Assembly: GCA_003260355.1 (NCBI GenBank)
Contig: MPSQ01000001.1
Span: 682,001 to 746,000, forward strand
From: SR1 bacterium human oral taxon HOT-345
GTDB lineage: Bacteria; Patescibacteriota; Gracilibacteria; Absconditabacterales; Absconditicoccaceae
Length of the DNA stretch: 64,000 nt
Direction: 5' to 3'
Shown here: piece after piece, positions 1 to 9,031 of the stretch
Layout of the letters: every line of letters begins with the position of its first letter
Numbering within the stretch: the stretch's first letter is position 1
Program-made: the position numbers and the translations under genes
Notes under the pieces: model-generated
What the model was told of the DNA's origin: nothing
Databases searched by the model: none
The model's input: only the letters and a program-made list of their open reading frames with translations

Positions 1-482
1 TTTTTGTTTTCCTCAAGAAAATTAGTAAAGAAGCCTGAAGTATTACCCTCGAAATCACCCAATCTAGTCCAGATTATGTAGAAGCAATCCTCAAAAAAAT
101 CGTTCCTGAGTTTGAAGAAGGAATCGTAACGATAGAAAAGATTGGAAGAGTTGCTGGAAAGAGGACCAAAATCTTGGTAGCTAGCACAGATGAGAGCATT
201 GATCCAGTGGGAGTATTTGTCGGACATAAAGGAGACAGAATCAATACGGTACTTTCATTGCTTGATGGAGAAAAGGTTGATTTCGTAGAAGATATTGATG
301 ATCCAAAGGAATTGATCACAAGGCTTCTCAAACCTGCACAAGTAGAGAGTCTTGAGTTTAAGGACAACGGGAAAGTGACTGCGAGAGTAGAAGAATCACA
401 GAAATCACTCGCTATCGGTAAAGGTGCCTGCAATATCAAGCTTGCTTCTCAGCTTAGCGGATATCAAATTGAAGTTATTTAA
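1..482 (+). CDS. nusA: Transcription termination/antitermination factor NusA, C-terminal part (5' end outside window)
   Basis: NusA binds RNA polymerase and nascent RNA and controls pausing, termination and antitermination. The visible ~160 residues are its tandem KH RNA-binding domains: GSRTK-like text reads as AGKRTK, followed by DPVGVFVGHKGDRI (first GxxG loop) and SLAIGKGACN (second GxxG-type loop), ending at TAA. The frame begins at base 3. One UGA at 36-38 reads as Gly (KEAGSI). The S1 domain and N-terminal polymerase-binding domain lie upstream of the window. The order of motifs leaves little doubt about family. Confidence 0.93.
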
Positions 483-718
483 GAAAAAAGGAGGAAATCT
501 GATTGTTGAGTATCGGGTTTTGTAGCATTTGGAGGAATTTTCTTTGAAAAGATTACTAGCGAGGGAATGCATAAAGCTTTACTCGCTAAGGGAAAGATGA
601 CCGCTCAATACTTTCAGACTTTTTCTTCTGGTTTAGAAACTAGCAGTGCTTTTGATCTCAATATTTGGTGCTTTTTTATCGAGAAACGCTTTATCTCTCT
701 ATCCCTATTATTTACGCT
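483..718. other. Gap between nusA and pflA; possible short ORF only
   Basis: An AGGAGG-like Shine-Dalgarno sequence sits at about 491-496 but no convincing start follows it. With UGA as Gly a frame is open through the gap; an ATG at 567 would give a 57-residue peptide ending TAG at 740, overlapping the start of the next gene. It matches no family I know and may be chance, because code 25 lengthens random frames. Confidence 0.3.
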
Positions 719-1453
719 ATGCTCAACGTTCATTCTATAGAAACTTTTGCGACGCAAGATGGTCCTGGGATCAGATTGGTGGTTTTTTTGCAAGGGTGTA
801 TGTTTAGATGCCAGTATTGTCATAATCCGGACACGATTCCGCTTGAGAACGAGAATGCAAAGCACCGAACCGCAGATGATATTCTCCTCCAAGCAGTAAA
901 GCAAAGAGAATACTTTGGAGAGAAGGGCGGGATTACCTTTTCTGGAGGAGAACCGCTTACCCAAGCAGCAGCCTTACTGCCTGTAGTCCAAAAATTGAAA
1001 GCTGAAGGGTTCCACATTTGTATTGATACGAATGGATTTTGGCAGACTCCAGAGGCAAAAGAGGTTTTGAGCTTGGCAGATCTGATTTTGCCTGATTTGA
1101 AGCATATCAACCCAGAAAAACATCTCAAGCTCGTAGGACAGAGCAACGAAAATACGTTGAAGACACTGGATTATCTCGACGAGATCAAGAAACCTTACTG
1201 GCTCAGGTATGTCCTCGTGCCTGGCTATACTGATGACGAAGAGGACCTCCATACACTAGGGAAGTATCTACAGACCAGAACTGCTATGGAAAGGATTGAG
1301 ATTTTGCCGTATCATAATCTGGGAAAATCCAAGTGGGACAAGCTTGGATGGAAATATCCTTTGGAAGGTGTGCATGCAGCAACAAGCCAGAATCTCGATA
1401 CTGCGAAAAGGATCCTGAGTCAGTATTCAGAGAAAGTGTTTGTGAGAGGTTAA
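719..1453 (+). CDS. pflA: Pyruvate formate-lyase activating enzyme (radical SAM)
   Basis: Glycyl-radical enzyme activase: it uses S-adenosylmethionine and a 4Fe-4S cluster to put the radical on pyruvate formate-lyase. The cluster motif CxxxCxxC is seen in GCMFRCQYCHNPDT (about residue 30), preceded by the family signature SIETFATQDGPGIR and followed by TFSGGEPL. Length 244 residues matches E. coli PflA (246). The frame is open upstream to 665, but the ATG at 719 starts exactly where family members start. No formate-lyase gene is in the window, so the substrate could be another glycyl-radical enzyme. Confidence 0.88.
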   Translation: MLNVHSIETFATQDGPGIRLVVFLQGCMFRCQYCHNPDTIPLENENAKHRTADDILLQAVKQREYFGEKGGITFSGGEPLTQAAALLPVVQKLKAEGFHICIDTNGFWQTPEAKEVLSLADLILPDLKHINPEKHLKLVGQSNENTLKTLDYLDEIKKPYWLRYVLVPGYTDDEEDLHTLGKYLQTRTAMERIEILPYHNLGKSKWDKLGWKYPLEGVHAATSQNLDTAKRILSQYSEKVFVRG

Positions 1454-1496
1454 AGCTCTGGAGAGTGATTTTTTACTTTGTTTTTCGATTCCAACG

Positions 1497-1706
1497 ATGA
1501 AAATGCAAGCCCTTGAAATCAGCGAACGTAGCTACCAAGAATTTACGAAGCTCAAAAAAATTATTGAAGCAATGGCAGGAGAAACCGTTTCTGATGATCA
1601 GGTTTTTGACTTTATGGTAAGGAGTTTATTGCAATCTATGGAGCTACCTGAAGAGGAGGGATATACCCATGGTGGTGGTTGTTGCTGCTGTGGAGGGCAT
1701 GATTAG
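1497..1706 (+). CDS. Small protein with Cys/His-rich tail, possible metal binder
   Basis: 69 residues, not recognised. A helical N-terminal part (about 1-50) is followed by a glycine-rich tail with four consecutive cysteines flanked by histidines (HGGGCCCCGGHD), which suggests metal or cluster binding. It begins 43 bases after the activase gene and may be co-transcribed with it. A T-rich leader precedes the ATG. No UGA codon is used. A role in redox or glycyl-radical chemistry is only inferred from position. Confidence 0.6.
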   Translation: MKMQALEISERSYQEFTKLKKIIEAMAGETVSDDQVFDFMVRSLLQSMELPEEEGYTHGGGCCCCGGHD

Positions 1707-1714
1707 CCATAGTT

Positions 1715-1745
1715 TATAAATGCTGATTTTTATCTTCTTTTTGTG
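1715..1745 (+). promoter_or_regulatory. -10-like hexamer followed by CTGATTTTT leader
   Basis: TATAAA at 1715-1720 is followed by TGCTGATTTTTATC and a T-rich stretch that runs to the start codon at 1746. The same arrangement, a -10-like hexamer then (T)CAGA/CTGA plus T-rich leader, recurs before many genes in the window. Confidence 0.45.
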
Positions 1746-2006
1746 ATGAAAGCACAAATCCTTACACTGAGGACCTGTAAAGAAGGGTTTCAGGACCTCT
1801 TGGAACATGGATGCCAGTATAAATACAGAGAAGCAAAGCCTTTTTGGAGAGCAAGGCTTTTTTCTAATGGGCAAGCAAAGCATTTTGACGAGGTACATAT
1901 CAAGAATGGCTATCAACCGGATTCTCCGCTCGCAATTTATGAATTTTCTGGGATTGAAGGGCCTGAAGTGGTAGAAGGGGTGCCTTGCTTCAAGATTGTT
2001 TTGTGA
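1746..2006 (+). CDS. Hypothetical protein, 86 aa
   Basis: Not recognised with confidence. The segment PFWRARLFSNGQ...FDEVHIKNGYQPDSPLAIYEF has the hydrophobic spacing of a small beta-barrel and could be ASCH-like, but the similarity is weak. ATG at 1746 is preferred to the in-frame GTG at 1743. No internal UGA. It follows the Cys-rich small gene after a 39-base gap that holds a leader element. Confidence 0.6.
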   Translation: MKAQILTLRTCKEGFQDLLEHGCQYKYREAKPFWRARLFSNGQAKHFDEVHIKNGYQPDSPLAIYEFSGIEGPEVVEGVPCFKIVL

Positions 2007-2180
2007 AAATTGAAAGCAATCTATCATTCGCCTTCTTAGTAAAGATACCTTATCAAACTTTTTTTTGACAACAACGAAAGAATAACTTTCACTTGATTTT
2101 TTTGTATATAAAAGTATGGTTGGACTGATACTTACTTCTTTTTACTTGGGTATCATGATTTAGACTCCTTTTCTTCGTTG

Positions 2181-3731
2181 ATGATTGCACGTATCAAAAC
2201 TTTTAATACGCTCGGGCTTCTGGGGCAGGAAATTACCGTAGAGGCTGACAGTAGCAAAGCTCTCCCCACAATCGAAATCATTGGGCTTCCTGATCTGATG
2301 ATCAAAGAAGCAAAAGAAAGAATAAGAGCCTGTTTTAGGAATGTGGGAATCGATCTTCCCAAGAGGAAATTCATTCTCAATCTCTCTCCCAGCGATCTCA
2401 AAAAGGTGGGAACCGCCTTTGACCTCCCTATGGCAGTTGCCTTACTCTGCCTCATTATGGAAGGTAAGGTTGCACACTATGATAGAATCCAGGAGTTTCT
2501 TTTCTTCTGAGAGCTAGGGCTGGACGGGAGCGTAAAGAGAGTAAATGGACTCCTTCCTAGCGTCATTTCTGCAAAAAAGAAAGGCTATCAAGTTTTTTTC
2601 GTGCCGGCAGAGAATAGCTATGAACTAGAATATATTTCGGACATTACCATTATTCCGCTCAGCCATTTTCAGCAGATCATTGACTTTCTCCTAAAGGGAA
2701 CAGGGCTTTCTCACCTTCGTAATGCAAAAAATCTCGACGAGCTCAGCTCACAACAACAAAGCTTGGAATCTGATTTTGCCTATATTAAGGGGCAGCTCGT
2801 TGCAAAAAGAGCGCTCAGTATCGCAGCAGCAGGACTGCATAATCTCCTCATGGTCGGGGCTCCCGGTAGTGGAAAGACGCTTTTGAGTAAGGCACTGCCG
2901 ACGATTCTTCCACCCTTGGATACTTCCGAAATCCTTGAAGTGAGTCAGATTTATTCTGTTGTAGGGAAGCTTAACAAAGACCTTCCTCTCGTGATCCAGA
3001 GACCCTTTAGACAAGTGCATCATACCGCTTCTAAGGTTTCTATTATTTGAGGCGGGAGCAATTTAACGCCTGGAGAGGTTTCTCTCGCGCACAAAGGGAT
3101 TCTCTTTTTTGATGAGCTCCCGGAGTTTCCAAGAGAGGTGCTCGAAGTGCTTAGGCAACCATTAGAAGATGGGATCATTAATATCTCAAGAGTCAATGGA
3201 ACCGTGCAGTATCCAGCAAATGTCATGTTTATCGCAGCGATGAACCCTTGTAAATGTGGCTACTACAAAGATCGCGAGAAGACTTGTTCCTGTAGCCTCA
3301 ATGACATCAAAAGATATCAAAGCAAAATCTCTGGTCCCTTACTAGATAGGATCGATATGATCCTAGAAATCCCGAGGGAGAAGGTCGACTCCTTGCTCAC
3401 ACAGGGGCAGCATCAATCTTCAGCCGAACTCCGCAAACAAGTTATCAAAGCTCGAGAACTCCAGAACGAGCGTTTCAGAGGAAGCTGAATTCAGACTAAT
3501 GCCATGATGACAGCAAAAGATCTTGATTATTTTATTCAGCTTGATAGCGAGAGTAAAGATTTTCTCAGGCAAGCGGCTGAAAAGCTTACGCTTTCTGGGA
3601 GAGTGATTCATAGATTACTGAAATTGGGGAGAACTATCGCGGATATGGAAGGGAATCCTGATCTCAAAGTCGGACATCTCATGGAAGCGCTCCATTATAG
3701 GAGTAAAACGATGTTCGTTGAAGCGGCATAA
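2181..3731 (+). CDS. comM: ComM/YifB-family AAA+ ATPase (Mg-chelatase-like)
   Basis: ComM is a hexameric branch-migration helicase that helps integrate transformed DNA. 516 residues, near the usual ~505. In order: N-terminal Lon-protease-like domain (IEIIGLPDLMIKEAKERI, PKRKFILNLSPSDLKK), the ELGLDGSV signature, Walker A GAPGSGKTLL (about residue 228), Walker B LFFDELPEF, the cysteine cluster CKCGYY...CSCS, and C-terminal LSGRVIHRLLKLGRTIADM. Three UGA codons (2508, 3048, 3486) read as Gly; the one at 3048 makes the invariant GGG before NLTPGEVSLAHKG. ATG at 2181 follows an in-frame TTG. Relevant to natural transformation (see the uptake-like word finding). Confidence 0.93.
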
Positions 3732-3809
3732 AGTCTACCTTAAAAATTCCTTGTATTAGCGCTTAAATTGCTTATGCTTGAGCTCGTGTTTTAGTTTGTG
3801 ATCAAGATT

Positions 3810-4298
3810 ATGGAAACTATTATCATTTGTGCTAGTCATGAAAATTTTGTCCCAGAAAGGAAGACTCCGGAGGCGATGTGCTGGGATATTAAAGCAGCAG
3901 AAAGCCTGAGTATTGCTCCTGGAGAAGTCAAACTCGTCAAAAGTGGAATAAAAACCTTTATCCCTACCGGACGATGCTGTAAAATTTATGCGAGGTCCTC
4001 GCTCCCGATCAAGCAGGGACTCCAACTTGCTAATAGTGTAGGGCTCGTGGATTCTGATTACAGAGGCGAATATTTGATGCAGCTCTATAATTTCACAAAC
4101 CAGCCTGTAGAAATTGAGCAGGGAGCGAGACTTTGTCAGATCGAATTTTGTCCGCATTATCGAGGCACTCAACAATTTGGGATCTCTGAGATCCCAGCAC
4201 TTCAGATCAAGATCGATCCTGAACTGTTTACGAACTTTGAAGAGGCTTATCCTTCAGTAAGAGGAGCCGGAGGATTCTGATCCACGGGAAGTAAATAA
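3810..4298 (+). CDS. dut: Deoxyuridine 5'-triphosphate nucleotidohydrolase
   Basis: Trimeric dUTPase: hydrolyses dUTP to dUMP and pyrophosphate, keeping uracil out of DNA and supplying dUMP. Motifs in order: CWDIKA (motif 1), ARSSLPIK (2), GLVDSDYRGEY (3), GARLCQIEF (4) and the C-terminal RGAGGFGSTG lid (5). The second glycine of GGFG-STG is the UGA at 4278-4280, so a standard-code reading would delete the essential lid. 162 residues from ATG 3810; an upstream GTG at 3798 would add four. It pairs functionally with ung downstream and the thymidylate-synthase-like gene. Confidence 0.95.
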
Positions 4299-4448
4299 TC
4301 CTCCTCCGTTGACAAATCTCTGAAAACTATCTGATTTTTTTCTTTTAAAAAAACAGAGGAAGAGCCACTCCTCTGCTCGATTCTTTTCTTTTTTGGTGAT
4401 AATAACATAGCTTTTCGTAGTGTTCCTTTATTTTTCGTCGTGAAACCC

Positions 4449-5222
4449 ATGAAAAATCTGATCAAAACCCCTGAACAAATTCAAAACATCACAGATTCCT
4501 GTGCATACCTTACTGAACTCCTCCATTACCTCAAAGACCATACGAAAGCGGGAATGAGCCTCCTTGAAGTCGAGGAACTCTCCCAGCAATGGTTGGATAC
4601 AAGGAATCTCAAAGGAGCATTTAAGGGATATGAGGGATTTCCAGCAAATCTTTGCCTCTCTGTAAATGATTGCGTTGTCCATGGGATTCCTGACGAAACG
4701 GTATTAAAAAATGGTGATCTCTTGAAGATTGATACGGGGATTTTGTATAAAAAGGGTGTCTCTGATGCTTGTATTTCTATGATTATCGGTGATGCAGGGC
4801 TTAATCCGCTCGGAGCAGAACTTATCAAGGTAACTAAAGAAGCGCTTGATCGCGGGATAGCGAGCATTCAGGTTGGCGGTTTCGCTTACGACTATTCCAA
4901 AGCAGTATATAATCACGTTACGAATAATGGTTTTGAAATCATAAAAACACTGACAGGACATGGCGTGGGTAACGATGTTCACGAACTGCCTCATTTCTAC
5001 AACTATCCGAACGCCAAGATGAAAAAAATTCAATGGATTCCGTGAATGGTGGTTGCTTTGGAACCGATCACTGCGGTAAAGTCCGATGATGTAGTCTATC
5101 ATGAAAGTGATCGAAATCTTTACTGTAGAAAAGGTGATTTGGGAGCACAATGGGAATATACCGTGCTGATTACCGAGCATGGTCCTAAAATCCTCGCAGG
5201 AGTTGTTGAGGACTTGTATTAA
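4449..5222 (+). CDS. map: Methionine aminopeptidase, type I
   Basis: Removes the initiator methionine from nascent proteins; a two-metal peptidase. 257 residues. Seen: CLSVNDCVVHGIPD, metal ligands in KIDTGILYKKGVSDA (the D...D pair, normally D-x10-D), the TGHGVGNDVHELPH histidine region, and MVVALEPITAV (the Glu ligand). UGA at 5043-5045 supplies the glycine before MVVALEP. ATG 4449 chosen; an in-frame GTG lies at 4440. Upstream is a hairpin (4352-4373) and a T-rich leader. Confidence 0.93.
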
Positions 5223-5261
5223 TCTAGGAAGAAACTCAGGATAAAATCACTATTGCTGGAT

Positions 5262-5286
5262 AAAAAATGCTTTGGCGGCATTTTTT
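5262..5286 (+). terminator. Rho-independent terminator after map
   Basis: Six A, stem ATGC/GGCAT with a short loop, then six T. Confidence 0.7.
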
Positions 5287-5465
5287 CGTGAAAGAAGGAA
5301 ATCAGATCTTCTTTTCGGTTTCATCACGTAAGAAATAATAAAAATTAGCTTTTCTGCCTATGCGTGAATCAGACAAATCGTTGCTCTTATTATTTTTCTC
5401 CAGATAGAAGTGAGCAACAGATCCACAGAAGTCTTTGTGTATATTTTCTTTGCATATTTCTCAAG

Positions 5466-5492
5466 AGTAGGAGCTGAATCTCCTGCTTTTTT
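5466..5492 (+). terminator. Rho-independent terminator
   Basis: Stem AGTAGGAG/CTCCTGCT closed by a short loop and followed by six T; ends a short transcript of unknown content. Confidence 0.65.
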
Positions 5493-5589
5493 CAGATTTT
5501 TTCTGTTATTATCTTTGTGAGAATTTGCTTTTTTCGCCAGAATTGGCTATACTTGGAATAGCAATTTTTAATATCTAACAGAAGGAGAA

Positions 5590-6552
5590 ATGGAAAGAAT
5601 TTTCGTCTGCATTGCGTCGTATAGAGACAAACAGTTGCCGAAGACCGTGGCATCGTTATTGGAAAATGCTGAGCATCCTGAGTTGATTGATATTTGAATC
5701 TTGAACCAAGTAGATTTTGAGCAGGATCAGGCTTGTATGCTTGCTGCTCCAGAGGATTATCCTCAAGTGGAGGAACGCTGCATTGATCATACCTTATCAA
5801 GAGGATGTTGCTGGGCAAGAGCCTATGTTTACGAGCATCTTTTTAAAGATCAGAAGTTTGTTTTACAATTAGATAGCCATTGTAGGCTGCTAAAAAATTG
5901 GGACACTGAAGTCAAAGCAATGCGAAAAGGGCTTGAGGACTCTAAAGCCATTCTCTCACACTATGCTATGCCTTTTGGAGATGATGAGGTTTTGAAAGAT
6001 GAATATTTTATCAGTTTTGAGTGCCCGCGATTCGATGAGGCTTATAAACTGCCAAGAATCCATCCTCATTCTTCTTGGGAGAGACCTGAGCAACCAAAGC
6101 AGATAGCGTTTGTGGGAGGTGGATTTATTTTTGGACTCGGAAAAGCCTTTAGAGAGGTTCCTTATGATCCCTTCCTCTACTTTAATGGAGAAGAGCAGAC
6201 CTATGCCGCACGTTTATGGACGCATGGCTACAACATCTATGCTCCTCAAAAATCTATTGCTCGGCACTACTACGCAGACAATCCAGATCTCAAAAGAGTG
6301 AGACATCGAGAAGACAATAAGCGTTCAGATAATTTAACAGCGTTATCTATTGCTCGTCATAAGCATCTTTTGGGAATAGAAAACAGTGACAATGATGCTG
6401 TGATTAGATTCCTCAATCGTTATTGATTGGGAAAAGAGAGAAGTCTGAAAGATTACGAAAAGTTTAGCTGAGTTTGCTTTAAAGAGCAAACCATTGAGGA
6501 ATTTGCAAAGAAAGGACAAGTCAATGAAGAATATGCCAGTGCTGTTGCATAA
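5590..6552 (+). CDS. GlcNAc-transferase family (GT60-like) glycosyltransferase
   Basis: 320 residues. Matches the PF11397 glycosyltransferase family, whose eukaryotic member adds GlcNAc to protein. N-terminal RIFVCIASYRDKQLPKTV is the family opening; QLDSHCRLLKNWDTE holds the DxD-equivalent (DSH) sugar-nucleotide motif; FVGGGFIFGLGKAFREVPYDP and FNGEEQTYAARLWTHGY are the conserved C-terminal blocks with the GEE acid. UGA codons at 5695, 6424 and 6469 read Gly. A clear AAGGAG ribosome-binding site precedes ATG 5590. Likely modifies a surface protein or glycan; acceptor unknown. Confidence 0.88.
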
Positions 6553-6580
6553 AAAAAAACTCTCTAGGAAATCTTTGATG

Positions 6581-6607
6581 AAAGAGCGCTATCAACGCTC
6601 TTTTTTT
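6581..6607 (+). terminator. Rho-independent terminator after glycosyltransferase
   Basis: Stem GAGCG/CGCTC with loop CTATCAA, then seven T. Confidence 0.7.
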
Positions 6608-6824
6608 GGTTGTAAGGATTAGATCAAGATATTTTTTGTGGTAAAAAGTGATGGAATTTTATTCAGACTTTCATATAGTGGGGAAGGTAGTTTTTTTTGA
6701 AAGATGGCGTTTTGTCAAGAAATGTAAAAAAGGAAAGAAAAGTGAGTAAGCTACACAAAAATGAAGCTCTTACGAAATTTGAGTCAACAGGAAACCGAAA
6801 AAATTTTATTCTACGAAAGGTACT

Positions 6825-7616
6825 ATGAAAATTATTTCTCGAAATGTTAATGGGATTAGAGCTGTACTTCAAAAGGGTTTTCTTGATTTTGTAAAGCAAG
6901 AGAATCCTGATGTACTTTGTCTGCAGGAAGTGAAAGCATTTGAGCATCAGTTACCAACAGAAATCAGATTTGCAATGCAGGACTATGACTATATTTGGCA
7001 TCGTAGCGAAAGACCCGGCTATGCGGGGACAGCAATCTTTTATAAGAAGTCACTTCCAATCTTAGCAAAGCATAGTGCTTTTGAAAAACCTGGATGTTTT
7101 AATGATGATGGGAGAGTGACTGCGGTTGAATGGTCAGATTTTTTACTGTTGAATATTTACTTTCCTAATGGTGGAGATCGTGCTGATGGAACTGAAATGC
7201 TGAGTTATAAGCTGGATTTTTACAAGCAATATCAGGAGTTTGTGCAGCAGAAGGTAAAAGAGGGGAAGAAAGTCATCACCACTGGAGATTTCAATATCTG
7301 CCATCGTCCAATTGATATTGCAAGACCGAAGGAAAATGAAAACTCGATCTGATTTCTTCCTATTGAAAGAGCTGAAATGGATGCAATGGAGGCAAGCTGA
7401 CTGATCGACGTTTTTAGGCTGCAGAATCCAGAACTAGGAGAGAAATATACGTGGCGGAGCTATAGAGCAGGAGCGAGACCAAGAAATGTAGGTTGGAGAC
7501 TTGATTATTTCCGAGTCTCTGAGAATATGAGAGCTCAACTTGGGACTATGATGCATTATGATCAGGTAATGGGTTCTGATCACTGCCCTATTGTGCTCTT
7601 CATCCAATACGAATAA
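6825..7616 (+). CDS. xth: Exodeoxyribonuclease III / AP endonuclease
   Basis: Base-excision repair enzyme cutting 5' to abasic sites. 263 residues. Motifs: SRNVNGIRA at the start, CLQEVKA (catalytic Glu), RSERPGYAGTAIF, IYFPNGG, TGDFNI (Asp/Asn pair), WRLDYF and GSDHCPIV at the C-terminus (catalytic Asp-His). UGA codons near 7350 and 7398 read Gly and join the two halves. Acts after ung (47.2-47.9 kb) in uracil repair. Ribosome-binding site is weak. Confidence 0.93.
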
Positions 7617-7628
7617 AACAAACTATAC

Positions 7629-7664
7629 AAAAAACGGAAATCTGGATTCAGACTCCGTTTTTTT
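7629..7664. terminator. Bidirectional terminator between exonuclease III and the TS-like gene
   Basis: A-run, stem AACGGA/TCCGTT extended by an imperfect AATCTG/CAGACT pair, T-run. It serves convergent genes from both sides and contains the TCAGA/TCTG word as its inverted arms. Confidence 0.7.
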
Positions 7665-7677
7665 GAAATATACCGGA

Positions 7678-8400
7678 CTATGATCCTCTGACTTGAGGAC
7701 TCGAGCCGAAGAGCTGGATATCAGACCGTTTAATATCTCCTATCGCTTTTTTCTCGGGATTGAGACAAAGACGAGGAGACGGTCCTGGCTCAGAACCAGC
7801 TACTGAAGTTCCTCCGAATTGCTTCTTCAATCGCTCATATTCTTGCTTCCTGATATGGGGATCAACAAAGAAGAAGTAAATAGTTCCTGGCACCCTTCCC
7901 GTGACATGTGCCATCAGACACAAGAAAAGCGCAGCTTTGGCAATTTCACTGGGAACTGCATCAATCACATCATTATCATCACCTTCACGCCTCACGACTA
8001 GGTTAAGAGTGCCATTACTCACTGTAAAATGGTAACTAGCACCTGTTGACTCTGGATCGTTGAAGATCATAGAGCAATCCTCAGGCTTATTAATGATCAA
8101 ATCAATTACCTTTCGAAGCGTTTTTTGACGCATTGAAGCTTCACTTTCGTCTGGGTTTTGCGCCGAATCAGAAGTGAGTGCTTTCTCTATCATGGAGAGC
8201 ACCGCTTTACAAACGGCTTCAAAATCCACCTTTGGAGAGCTAAGCAAAGGAAAGTTGGAGATTTCCCTATTCTCTTGCTGGTTTAGCTTGATTTGCAACT
8301 TGTAGACCCACAAAGATATACACTCAGGATTTTTTCCTGGTTTCCCATCATTTACGATAGAACGCAGGAATGCTAAATACTCTTCTAGATATTCGTTCAT
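7678..8400 (-). CDS. Divergent thymidylate-synthase-like protein lacking catalytic residues
   Basis: 240 residues. The N-terminus (MNEYLEEYLAFLRSIVNDGK) and a central block (YHFTVSNGTLNLVVR ... VPSEIAKAALFLCLMAHVTG) align with thymidylate synthase in order and spacing. However, the active-site PCH is replaced (around PESTGAS), the substrate-binding PFNIA Asn is PSEIA, and the DxHxY pair reads DPHIR. No UGA occurs. Canonical dTMP synthesis therefore looks unlikely. It may be a binding protein, a scaffold for the adjacent DHFR-like protein, or a base-modification relative such as the dCMP hydroxymethylase branch, though those keep the Cys. Confidence 0.6.
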   Translation of the reverse strand: MNEYLEEYLAFLRSIVNDGKPGKNPECISLWVYKLQIKLNQQENREISNFPLLSSPKVDFEAVCKAVLSMIEKALTSDSAQNPDESEASMRQKTLRKVIDLIINKPEDCSMIFNDPESTGASYHFTVSNGTLNLVVRREGDDNDVIDAVPSEIAKAALFLCLMAHVTGRVPGTIYFFFVDPHIRKQEYERLKKQFGGTSVAGSEPGPSPRLCLNPEKKAIGDIKRSDIQLFGSSPQVRGS

Positions 8401-8411
8401 TTTTTTGGAAT

Positions 8412-8948
8412 TTAGTTTATTCTTTTGTAGATAGAATAGGCTATAGGATAGGGATTTTGCTCATCTCGTTCCATCACGTCATCGAAGATTTTATCGAAAT
8501 TCTCTCGAATGGAATTGTGCAATTCCTCATCGAAATATACAGAATCGGTACTACGTTCAACCAGACCACAAATCCGGCTTATACATACTTTCGATACTGA
8601 AGGCATGAAAGCTTGATAAACCTCCATTCCTCCTACAACTACAATATCTTGCGATGTTTTCTCTGCATGGGATATTACCTCCTCAACACTTTTTGCTACA
8701 GGGACTGATTGTGGCAAGTGTATTCTTTTGCCAAGGCTAAAGGCCAGGCTCTTGCAATTCTCGAGCAATTTTCGGTGGGTCAATAATCTCCATACCTGCT
8801 CATCTGCAACAACCAATTTCCCGTTAACAGTCTCTTTAAAACTCTCTTCATCATTTCTCATGGGCCACGGAGTCAGGTACCCCTTTCCCATTCCTGCGAT
8901 TACTCCATTTTTCGAAATGGAAACAATCATTATTATTTTTGTTCTCAT
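8412..8948 (-). CDS. Divergent dihydrofolate-reductase-like protein
   Basis: 178 residues. DHFR-fold features: MIVSISKNGVIAG, YLTPWPMRNDEESFKETVNGKLVV (substrate/Met20 loop region with TPWPM for LPWxL) and the NADPH-binding VVVGGMEVYQAFMP near residue 115. The usual MGRKTWES segment is altered to VADEQVWRLL, so cofactor use may be changed. Transcribed just upstream of the TS-like gene (11-base gap); this thyA-folA order is classical. Start ATG 8948 gives seven residues before the usual beginning. Confidence 0.7.
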   Translation of the reverse strand: MRTKIIMIVSISKNGVIAGMGKGYLTPWPMRNDEESFKETVNGKLVVADEQVWRLLTHRKLLENCKSLAFSLGKRIHLPQSVPVAKSVEEVISHAEKTSQDIVVVGGMEVYQAFMPSVSKVCISRICGLVERSTDSVYFDEELHNSIRENFDKIFDDVMERDEQNPYPIAYSIYKRIN

Positions 8949-9031
8949 TTTATGTTGTTTATTACGATTTTACTCTTTTATTATATAGACTTTTTTATAA
9001 TTATTTTCTAATAAAAATCAAGGAGTTTCTT

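Larger units (their letters stand above)
5223..5589 (+). other. Intergenic stretch with two terminator hairpins; possible small RNA
   Basis: After the map terminator (5262-5286) there are about 180 bases without a convincing ORF, then a second strong hairpin with a T-run (5466-5492). Two consecutive terminators imply a separate short transcript between them. A 16-codon ORF exists but nothing conserved is visible. The glycosyltransferase ribosome-binding site (AAGGAG) closes the gap. Confidence 0.35.

Noticed and set aside
2178-3731. Frameshifted or pseudogene comM
   Set aside because: All pieces are in one frame and broken only by UGA at glycine positions.
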